This document shows positions 26,507-33,095 of a DNA stretch of 54,845 bases, piece after piece. Within the stretch, counting starts at the first letter, position 1; each line of letters opens with the position of its first letter. The stretch is from NCBI GenBank assembly GCA_017743475.1, contig JAGHYV010000025.1, positions 1 to 54,845 on the forward strand, read 5' to 3'. Under the pieces are notes generated by a model, which saw nothing but the letters and a program-made list of their open reading frames with translations, was not told the origin of the DNA and did not search any database. Origin of the DNA: Roseiflexus sp. (lineage in GTDB: Bacteria; Chloroflexota; Chloroflexia; Chloroflexales; Roseiflexaceae). Both the position numbers and the translations under genes were made by a program.

Positions 26507-28165
26507 TCAACGTGCCACTCGCTGGCCACACCAGCGCGTCAGGGTAGCGTGCCATTCTTCCTGAAGCGCGGCGATCGATGGTACGCCGATGATAGTTGCC
26601 AGATCGCTCTGGCGGTACGTATTGGCGCGGAACGCAGCAGCAATTGCACGCAGATCGGAAGGACGTTCCTGAACCAGGAATGTGACAAACGCCCAGGCGT
26701 CATCGTAGGCAAAGACGCCATACCGATCATACCCCTCCCGCTGTGTCAACAGTCGGTTCAGATCAGGAGGAACCGGGCGGCTGCACAGGCGGTCGAGAGC
26801 AGTGCGCGATCCAGCGCTATCGAGACCGGCGAGATATTCCGCGATTCCTTCATCGATCCACCCTTTTGGCTCAGCATGATACCCAGTGTCATGCCACGTG
26901 CCGGGAAAGAGATAGCGTCCGGTGAGGTAGTGCCCGAACTCGTGCGCGATTGTTTCATCGGTGGTGTTGACACTTTCGGTAGCATTGCGGAGATAGGTAT
27001 AGAGTACACCACTATTCTCGACATACACCCCATCGACATCCGCGCCGAATCCGACAAATGCCAGCATATACTCACGGAACACGCTCCGGTTGGCGAAGAG
27101 TTTGATCGTCAGCACTTCCGTCGGATCGTCGGGCACAGAATCGGTCAAGCCGGTCAGTTCAAAAAATGCATTGCGCAAGTATTCCAGGCGTGCTGCGATG
27201 GCTTCCAGATCCGGGGCAGGTGAACCGGCGCAGATTTGCAACCAGTGGCGTTCAAGACACACCGGGAGATGGGTCGACTCGAAGCTGGTGCGCAGAGCGG
27301 CGAAACGTTCGCCACCAAAGCGATCAAGGGCACGGGCAAGCGCAGCGCGGGCAGCAAACGGTCCAGGGGATGTTTCAGGGGTGCCGGAGATGAAACGTCC
27401 TGCGTGAATGGCGGGTGGCATAGGCGCAATCGTATCGACCGACGCCAGGCGCGTTGCCTCGTCCCATGCTTCCTCCAGCGCCGCTGTGATGCGCGCGCGA
27501 GTCGCTGCATTGATCTGATCGTCGCGCAGGCGCTGGATAGCATCAGCAGCGCGCGCGCGCACGCCTGCCTCGTCGGATCTCAACCCGGCAAGCAGAAACG
27601 CCAGATCATCGTCGGCGATCGGTCCTGTACGAGTGGCAATCAGGCGCGCGACAGCATACGCCGCGCGGGTGCGCAGATTGGCGCCACTGCCAGGGGTCAG
27701 TGCGATGGCGGCAAATGCTGGTTGGGCATGGTGAGCAGGAAAGAAGAACGTATCGAGAATCCAGATCGCGTCGGCACGCACATCGTCGCTTGGGTCGTGC
27801 TGTACCAGAGTCAGCAGGCGATCATAGATCGCAGGCGCGTTGCGCAGAACGACCGTGCGCGCCTGTGGATCTTCCGTCCAGCGCCCGATGACGCGCAGCG
27901 CATTACGGCGGGTCAGACTGTGGAACTCAGGCGCAGTCAGCCGGATCAGATGATCCAGCATATCGGCATCGGCAACTGGCGTCAGTGCGCGCGCAATCTC
28001 TTCGGTGCATTCGTACCCCGCCGCATACAGCATGGCGATCAGTGAGTACGGTCCCTGATGATGGACATGCGGGCAGGCAGGCGTCGGAAGCAGGCGCGGC
28101 GGTTGCGGGGATACAGTGGTGAGCGCGAAGATGAAAAGCAGCAAGATTGGCGTCGTGCGAACCAT
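26507..28165 (-). CDS. Secreted HEAT-repeat zinc peptidase (gluzincin, M9/MA-like)
   Basis: 552-aa exported protein. Signal peptide MVRTTPILLLFIFALTTVS; HEAT/armadillo-like helical repeats ~60-240 (NALRVIGRW, DDVRADAIWILD, AGVRARAADAIQRL); then a peptidase domain with zinc motif HEFGHY (~408) and a downstream Glu in WIDEGIAEYLAG (~438), the layout of gluzincins such as microbial collagenases. The ATG at 28165 is chosen over an upstream in-frame start at 28228 because it begins the signal peptide; the extra residues would be encoded by the repeat. No Shine-Dalgarno is visible: a GAACCAA-type heptamer array, read here as GGTTCTC, ends 3 nt before the ATG. Substrate unknown. Confidence 0.85.
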   Translation of the reverse strand: MVRTTPILLLFIFALTTVSPQPPRLLPTPACPHVHHQGPYSLIAMLYAAGYECTEEIARALTPVADADMLDHLIRLTAPEFHSLTRRNALRVIGRWTEDPQARTVVLRNAPAIYDRLLTLVQHDPSDDVRADAIWILDTFFFPAHHAQPAFAAIALTPGSGANLRTRAAYAVARLIATRTGPIADDDLAFLLAGLRSDEAGVRARAADAIQRLRDDQINAATRARITAALEEAWDEATRLASVDTIAPMPPAIHAGRFISGTPETSPGPFAARAALARALDRFGGERFAALRTSFESTHLPVCLERHWLQICAGSPAPDLEAIAARLEYLRNAFFELTGLTDSVPDDPTEVLTIKLFANRSVFREYMLAFVGFGADVDGVYVENSGVLYTYLRNATESVNTTDETIAHEFGHYLTGRYLFPGTWHDTGYHAEPKGWIDEGIAEYLAGLDSAGSRTALDRLCSRPVPPDLNRLLTQREGYDRYGVFAYDDAWAFVTFLVQERPSDLRAIAAAFRANTYRQSDLATIIGVPSIAALQEEWHATLTRWCGQRVAR

Positions 28166-28168
28166 GGT

Positions 28169-28205
28169 GAGAACCAGGAACTGAGAACCGGGAACTGAGA
28201 ACTGA
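28169..28205. repeat. Heptamer repeat, GAACCAA family (A)
   Basis: GAGAACCAGGAACTGAGAAC and further units, immediately upstream of the zinc peptidase start (3-nt spacer). Confidence 0.75.
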
Positions 28206-28234
28206 CGATGAAAAGCACGAATGTGCAAAACGGG

Positions 28235-28480
28235 TTATCTTCCATCATCACGAAGCCGCACAAGCGCCAGTCGTCGTGCTTCCTCAAAGGTCACGCTGCC
28301 ACGACGCGATTGTTTCAGGAGCCAGACAACATAATACTCATCGGTTGAGTAGATCGAGTTGGTTGAGCAGAATGAGTTGCCTGGCTGCGTGCTGGGGATG
28401 CGACAGTTCGGTGTGCGGGTGGCAAACGCGCGAATGTGGAACGAACCGACTGTCAGATGAACACTCGGTGGAGTGATCAT
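28235..28480 (-). CDS. Small hypothetical protein, doubtful
   Basis: 81-aa ORF with a plausible protein-like C-terminal half (EYYVVWLLKQSRRGSVTFEE, then ARRLALVRLRDDGR) but an unconvincing N-terminal half that overlaps GGTTGAG-rich repeat-like DNA. Not recognised. It may be the 3' end of a lost gene. The rest of 28481-28738 contains nothing I can assign. Confidence 0.25.
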   Translation of the reverse strand: MITPPSVHLTVGSFHIRAFATRTPNCRIPSTQPGNSFCSTNSIYSTDEYYVVWLLKQSRRGSVTFEEARRLALVRLRDDGR

Positions 28481-28738
28481 GCGGCGTTGTATGGTATCCA
28501 GACCAACCGTGGATAACGATCAAAACTGTGATGATACCACCGATCCAGCGCACAAACACTAACAACCTCCGCTGGTTCGTAACCGCTCAGGATCACGGGA
28601 AACAACACAGCAATTGTGATCACGATCTCTGAAGCGACGTCACCGCCATAGACCGAATCCATGCGTTTCCGGTTATTTCGCCATTACACATATTGTATTG
28701 TACTGTAGAAAGTAAGGAAAACAAAGACGGCGATGTCC

Positions 28739-28767
28739 TTGACGCTCACGTGCCGATCTTCTATCAT
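28739..28767 (+). promoter_or_regulatory. Promoter of the rfbD-glycosyltransferase cluster
   Basis: TTGACG (28739-28744), 17-nt spacer, TATCAT (28762-28767); 5 of 6 matches in both boxes. The transcript would start ~30 nt before the rfbD ATG, leaving room for the GAGGAG ribosome site at 28792-28797. Confidence 0.65.
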
Positions 28768-28802
28768 ACCGTGATGCCAGAAGGATTCGACGAGGAGACG
28801 GC

Positions 28803-29654
28803 ATGCGCATCGCAGTAACCGGTGCTAGCGGACAACTTGGGAAAGCGTTGCAGCGCGCACTGAGTGGCGTCCACGAAGTCGTGCCGCTGAGTCACGCCGA
28901 TCTAGACCTGGAACGTCCCGACTGCGTGCAACGTCTGGCAGCGACCGGAGCACAGTGTGTCATTCACCCCGCAGCATACACCAATGTCGATGGGTGCGCT
29001 CGCGATCCCGATCGCGCCTATCGTGTCAATGCCCTTGGAACGCGCTACGTTGCGCTGGCGTGCCAATTGCTCGATGCACCGCTTGTGTATATTAGCACCA
29101 ACGAAGTCTTCGACGGTACCGCGACAGCGCCGTATCTGGAGTATGATCGTCCTGCACCGATCAACCCGTATGGATACTCGAAATGGGCTGGTGAGCAGGC
29201 AGTGCGTGAACTGTTGCACCGTTTCTACATTGTGCGCGTTGCCTGGCTCTTCGGCGGCGAGCGCAACTTTGTCCGTACTGTACTTCGTCTGGCACGTGAG
29301 CGCAATCAGATTGCGATGGTTGCCGATGAGATCGGTAGCCCGACCTGTGCGCCGGATGCTGCCGAAGCGATTGCACGACTGATTGAAACCTCCTGCTACG
29401 GAACGTACCATCTGGTGAACGAAGGATCCTGCTCGCGCTACGAGTTTGCAGCGGCGACGCTGCGGCTAGCAGGGCGCGACAATGTTGCGTTGCAACCGAT
29501 TACGCTGGCGGAATATCCACGCGACAGCAAAGTGCCGCCCTACACGCCGCTGCGCAATTTCGCCGCCGCCGATCTAGGCATCCGGTTGCGACCGTGGGAA
29601 GAGGCGCTGGCAGAGTACGTGAGCGGGTTGAAGGTTGAAGGGTTGGAACATTGA
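28803..29654 (+). CDS. rfbD: dTDP-4-dehydrorhamnose reductase-like SDR
   Basis: 283-aa extended short-chain dehydrogenase of the RmlD/RfbD family, the last step of dTDP-L-rhamnose synthesis (NADPH reduction of the 4-keto sugar). Rossmann motif GASGQLG (7-13), INPYGYSKWAGE with catalytic Tyr-x3-Lys (~123), STNEVFDG in place of the usual STDYVFDG, and the late GTYHLVNEG segment. Strong GAGGAG 5 nt before the ATG. Two glycosyltransferase genes follow, supporting a polysaccharide role. No rfbA/B/C neighbours are present. The final residues (SGLKVEGLEH) are encoded by a GTTGAAC-type repeat that runs past the stop. Confidence 0.8.
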   Translation: MRIAVTGASGQLGKALQRALSGVHEVVPLSHADLDLERPDCVQRLAATGAQCVIHPAAYTNVDGCARDPDRAYRVNALGTRYVALACQLLDAPLVYISTNEVFDGTATAPYLEYDRPAPINPYGYSKWAGEQAVRELLHRFYIVRVAWLFGGERNFVRTVLRLARERNQIAMVADEIGSPTCAPDAAEAIARLIETSCYGTYHLVNEGSCSRYEFAAATLRLAGRDNVALQPITLAEYPRDSKVPPYTPLRNFAAADLGIRLRPWEEALAEYVSGLKVEGLEH

Positions 29655-29680
29655 AGATTGAAAGTTGAAGGTTGGGGGGT
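29626..29680. repeat. Heptamer repeat, GTTGAAC family (B)
   Basis: GGGTTGAAGGTTGAAGGGTT and further copies, spanning the last codons of rfbD and the sequence after its stop. Confidence 0.75.
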
Positions 29681-29776
29681 GGCACGCAGAGAGTTACAGG
29701 CAGGGACGCTCCTGTGTGGGTGCCTGTCACGGGTAGAACGGGTGAAGATTGAATATGTTGATTACATATCTCGGTT

Positions 29777-29870
29777 TTCAGTTCCTGGTTCTTGGTTCTT
29801 AATTCTCGGTTCCTGGTTCGTAGTTCTCGGTTCTTGGTTCCTGGTTTTTGGTTCTCGGTTCTTGGTTCTC
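29777..29870. repeat. Heptamer repeat, GAACCAA family (A), long array
   Basis: About 13 degenerate copies, read here as TTCCTGGTTCTTGGTTCTTA and similar, filling the last 94 bp before the glycosyltransferase ATG at 29872. Confidence 0.85.
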
Positions 29871-29871
29871 C

Positions 29872-30807
29872 ATGATCGATATCATCATTCCAAACTACAA
29901 CGGCGCCGCGTTATTGCCAACATGCCTCAACTCGCTGCGGGCACAGACACGGCGCGATTTCTGTGTGGTCGTGGTTGACGATGGCAGCACAGACGACTCG
30001 GTGGCGCTGGTGCGGCGGCGTTATCCCGAAGTGCAGGTGATCGTCCTGCCGCGCAACCGTGGATTGGCGGCAGCAGTCAATGCGGGAATTGAGGCAACCG
30101 GCGGCGAGTATGTGGTGCTGCTGAACAATGACACCGAAGCGCATCCGCGCTGGCTGGAACACCTGATTGGCGCGCTGGACAGATACCCTGCATATGCGTT
30201 CGCTGCCAGTAAGTTGATGCTCTTCGACCGCCGTGATCATTTTCATTCGGCGGGCGATTACTACCGTCTGGACGGCGTTCCCGGCAGTCGAGGCGTCTGG
30301 CAGCGTGATGTCGGTCAGTTCGATGTGATGGAAGAGGTATTCGGACCGTGTGCAGGTGCTGCGGCATACCGCCGCGCAGCGCTTGAAGAACTGGCTGAGC
30401 AAGGTCGGGTGTTTGATGAAGACCTAGTCATGTACTGTGAAGATGTCGATCTGAATGTGCGCGCCAGATTGCGTGGTATGCGCACCGTCTATGTGCCACG
30501 TGCAGTAGTGTACCATCGATTGGGTGCAACGGGCGGCGGTACGCTGGCGAGTTACTACTGCGGGCGCAATTTTATGCTTGTATGGGCGAAGAATATGCCA
30601 GCGCCACAGGCGTGGCGTTGCTGGCCCCTCCTGCTCTGGTCGCAGATCGGTTTTGCACTTCATTCGCTCTGGCATATTCGCGAACCTGCGGCGCGTGCCC
30701 GTTTGCGCGGTCAGATAGACGGATTACGGGCATTGCCGAAATTTTTGCGCAAACGGCGTCGTAGCTGGGAAAGTTATGCCGATCGCCTTGTCGTCGAAAC
30801 ACGTTAA
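29872..30807 (+). CDS. Family 2 glycosyltransferase (WbbL-like)
   Basis: 312-aa GT-A fold enzyme moving a sugar from a nucleotide donor to a growing surface glycan. N-terminal IDIIIPNYNG, VVDDGSTDDSV, NRGLAAAVNAGI, LLNNDTEAHP (DxD-like metal site NND) and the later acceptor-side block DEDLVMYCEDVDLNVRARLRG are those of WbbL-type rhamnosyl/related transferases. A C-terminal hydrophobic stretch (CWPLLLWSQIGFALHSL) probably touches the membrane. The ATG at 29872 begins the conserved strand; an upstream in-frame start (29848) only adds repeat-encoded residues. No Shine-Dalgarno: GGTTCTC ends 1 nt before ATG. The next gene starts ~9 nt after the stop. Confidence 0.88.
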   Translation: MIDIIIPNYNGAALLPTCLNSLRAQTRRDFCVVVVDDGSTDDSVALVRRRYPEVQVIVLPRNRGLAAAVNAGIEATGGEYVVLLNNDTEAHPRWLEHLIGALDRYPAYAFAASKLMLFDRRDHFHSAGDYYRLDGVPGSRGVWQRDVGQFDVMEEVFGPCAGAAAYRRAALEELAEQGRVFDEDLVMYCEDVDLNVRARLRGMRTVYVPRAVVYHRLGATGGGTLASYYCGRNFMLVWAKNMPAPQAWRCWPLLLWSQIGFALHSLWHIREPAARARLRGQIDGLRALPKFLRKRRRSWESYADRLVVETR

Positions 30808-30816
30808 GGAGTGACA

Positions 30817-31647
30817 GTGACCAATCTCGATCCTTCTCCCTATCTTTCAGTCGTTATACCAGCGTACAACGAGGAGCGCCGATTACCAATGACGTTGCGG
30901 CGCGTCCTCGATTATCTGGCGCAGCAACCTTACACGTCTGAAGTGATTGTCGCGGATGATGGCAGTTCCGACGGAACTGCTGCGTATGTTGATCGTCTGC
31001 TCGACGATCATCGTAACCTTTTCCTGTTGAGACTGGATCACAGAGGCAAGGGGTATGCAGTGCGCGCTGGCGCGCTGATGGCGCGCGGCGAGCACATCCT
31101 GCTCTGCGATGCCGACCTGGCGACGCCGATTGAGGAGTGGGAGCGCCTGCGGCGATACCTGGAGAGCGGCTACGATCTGGCAATCGGGTCACGCGAGGGT
31201 ATTGGAGCACAGCGAATTGGAGAGCCATGGTATCGCCATGTTATGGGGAGAGTCTTCAATACGATTGTACGCTTGGTGGCGGTTGGAGGCATTCAAGACA
31301 CTCAGTGTGGTTTCAAGGCGCTGCGACGCGCTGTAGCATATGATCTCTTTCGTAGAGTACGCATTTATGGTGATGATGCACCACGTGTCGATGGCGCTGC
31401 TGTAACTGCTTATGATGTCGAACTGCTCTATTTGGCGGTTCGGCGTGGATACCGCATCGTCGAGGTTCCGGTAGTGTGGCAGTATGGTGAGGAGACGAAG
31501 GTCAACCTGTTGCGCGATTCGTGGCGCAATCTGCGTGATGTGTTGAAGGTGCGCTGGTATGCGCTACGCGGTATGTATACCGGTCTTGATGCACCGTTGG
31601 CAACGGTCGCGGAGGAACCATCGCGCAAAACTGTCAATACCCGATAA
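30817..31647 (+). CDS. Polyprenyl/dolichyl-phosphate glycosyltransferase (Alg5/DPM-like)
   Basis: 276-aa GT2 enzyme expected to charge a lipid phosphate with a hexose at the cytoplasmic membrane face. Motifs: LSVVIPAYNEERRLP, VIVADDGSSDGTA, RGKGYAVRAGAL, DADLATPIEEWE, AIGSREG, FNTIVRLV, DTQCGFKALRR. This set, notably DADLATP and DTQCGFK, resembles Alg5-type dolichyl-phosphate glucosyltransferases. No C-terminal membrane domain. Two GTGs are possible; AAGGAG (30806-30811) overlaps the first (30811), so the second at 30817 is favoured. Operon with the preceding glycosyltransferase. Confidence 0.85.
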   Translation: MTNLDPSPYLSVVIPAYNEERRLPMTLRRVLDYLAQQPYTSEVIVADDGSSDGTAAYVDRLLDDHRNLFLLRLDHRGKGYAVRAGALMARGEHILLCDADLATPIEEWERLRRYLESGYDLAIGSREGIGAQRIGEPWYRHVMGRVFNTIVRLVAVGGIQDTQCGFKALRRAVAYDLFRRVRIYGDDAPRVDGAAVTAYDVELLYLAVRRGYRIVEVPVVWQYGEETKVNLLRDSWRNLRDVLKVRWYALRGMYTGLDAPLATVAEEPSRKTVNTR

Positions 31648-31654
31648 GATGTTT

Positions 31655-31692
31655 TTCAATGTTCAACGTCGTAACGTTCAACGCTGAACATT
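31655..31692. repeat. Heptamer repeat, GTTGAAC family (B)
   Basis: TTCAATGTTCAACGTCGTAA and following units; outer arms AATGTTCA/TGAACATT form a dyad, so it may also act as a weak hairpin after the glycosyltransferase operon. Confidence 0.6.
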
Positions 31693-31761
31693 ATCCATGC
31701 TGCGCAGGGCGCAACCGGAGATTCCCAGTTTGCTGTTCTTCCATCCGTTGCGGAGGGATGT

Positions 31762-32322
31762 ATGAGCAGTGCAACAATGACAATTACCGCAGAAGAGTTG
31801 GAGCGGATGACGTTGGGTGAACAGCGGGTCGAACTGGTGCGCGGCGAGGTGATCACCATGGCGCCAGCAGGAGCGGAACACGGCGAGATTGCGGGATTTA
31901 CCTTCGGTGTGCTGTTTCAGTTTGTTCGCGCCCATGGTCTCGGTTCACTGTACGCTGCGGAAACTGGATTTGTTCTGGCGCGCAACCCGGACACGGTGCG
32001 TGCGCCGGATGTGGCGTTCGTCGCGGCGGAACGGGCGGCGCAGCAGCGCGGACGCACCGGGTTCTTTGAAGGTGCCCCCGACCTGGCAGTTGAGGTGGTG
32101 TCGCCACACGATACGGCGGAAGAGGTGGAGGCGAAGGTGCTCGACTATCTGGAAGCCGGTGCGCGGATGGTCTGGATTGTGCGTCCGCGAACGCGCACGG
32201 TGACGGTGTACCGCTCGCTGCGCGAGGTGCAGGTGCTGCGCCCTGGCGATGTGCTGGAGGGTGGGGATGTGCTGCCAGGGTTCGCCGTTCCGGTCGAGAC
32301 GATTTTTGGTAGTGAGCGTTGA
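31762..32322 (+). CDS. Uma2 family endonuclease (DUF820), copy 1
   Basis: 186-aa Uma2 protein with a PD-(D/E)xK nuclease fold. VELVRGEVITMAPAG near 20, RAPDVAFVAAE (Asp), DLAVEVVSP (Glu) and EVEAKVLDYLEAGARMVWIV (Lys) give the active-site set. GGAGG precedes the ATG. Physiological substrate is unknown for the family; members are abundant in cyanobacteria and Chloroflexota. The gene is the left member of a tandem duplication: its first 182 codons equal copy 2, and it ends FGSER with TGA. Confidence 0.85.
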   Translation: MSSATMTITAEELERMTLGEQRVELVRGEVITMAPAGAEHGEIAGFTFGVLFQFVRAHGLGSLYAAETGFVLARNPDTVRAPDVAFVAAERAAQQRGRTGFFEGAPDLAVEVVSPHDTAEEVEAKVLDYLEAGARMVWIVRPRTRTVTVYRSLREVQVLRPGDVLEGGDVLPGFAVPVETIFGSER

Positions 32323-32404
32323 GGAAAAGTAACTGAGCGACCTCAACAGCCTTTCCCTTCACTGCCACATTCGCGGTATCAGGAAGCGGAAACCGGTACG
32401 GTGC

Positions 32405-32422
32405 GTGGGCGTCCGCGCCCAC
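32405..32422. repeat. GC-rich hairpin between the Uma2 copies
   Basis: GTGGGCG (32405-32411) pairs with CGCCCAC (32416-32422) around TCCG. It sits in a 215-bp spacer of GC-rich, repeat-like DNA with no ORF. Confidence 0.45.
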
Positions 32423-32537
32423 AATGGCGCATGGTTGAGATCGCCTGCCTAGGTGCGCAGGCGTGCACGTCCGCCGGACGGTGCGTTCGGGCGAACAGGT
32501 GTCCTTGTCTGCGTCAAAGGACAAACGGAGGGGTTGT

Positions 32538-33095
32538 ATGAGCAGTGCAACAATGACAATTACCGCAGAAGAGTTGGAGCGGATGACGTTGGGTGAACAG
32601 CGGGTCGAACTGGTGCGCGGCGAGGTGATCACCATGGCGCCAGCAGGAGCGGAACACGGCGAGATTGCGGGATTTACCTTCGGTGTGCTGTTTCAGTTTG
32701 TTCGCGCCCATGGTCTCGGTTCACTGTACGCTGCGGAAACTGGATTTGTTCTGGCGCGCAACCCGGACACGGTGCGTGCGCCGGATGTGGCGTTCGTCGC
32801 GGCGGAACGGGCGGCGCAGCAGCGCGGACGCACCGGGTTCTTTGAAGGTGCCCCCGACCTGGCAGTTGAGGTGGTGTCGCCACACGATACGGCGGAAGAG
32901 GTGGAGGCGAAGGTGCTCGACTATCTGGAAGCCGGTGCGCGGATGGTCTGGATTGTGCGTCCGCGAACGCGCACGGTGACGGTGTACCGCTCGCTGCGCG
33001 AGGTGCAGGTGCTGCGCCCTGGCGATGTGCTGGAGGGTGGGGATGTGCTGCCAGGGTTCGCCGTTCCGGTCGAGACGATTTTTAGCGCAGGTTAG
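32538..33095 (+). CDS. Uma2 family endonuclease (DUF820), copy 2
   Basis: 185-aa protein identical to copy 1 for its first 182 residues; the end differs (FSAG, TAG stop). Start taken at ATG 32538 to match copy 1, with GGAGGGG upstream, rather than an earlier in-frame GTG at 32463. The stop overlaps that of the convergent membrane glycosyltransferase in TTAG (33092-33095), so the duplication ended right at the neighbour's 3' end. Same nuclease motifs as copy 1. Confidence 0.85.
   Translation: MSSATMTITAEELERMTLGEQRVELVRGEVITMAPAGAEHGEIAGFTFGVLFQFVRAHGLGSLYAAETGFVLARNPDTVRAPDVAFVAAERAAQQRGRTGFFEGAPDLAVEVVSPHDTAEEVEAKVLDYLEAGARMVWIVRPRTRTVTVYRSLREVQVLRPGDVLEGGDVLPGFAVPVETIFSAG

Larger units (their letters stand above)
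31762..33083 (+). repeat. 546-bp direct duplication of the Uma2 gene
   Basis: 31762-32307 and 32538-33083 appear identical wherever I compared them; even out-of-frame translations match. The copies begin exactly at the ATG and end within ATTTTT, with a 776-bp offset and unrelated flanks. Confidence 0.9.
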
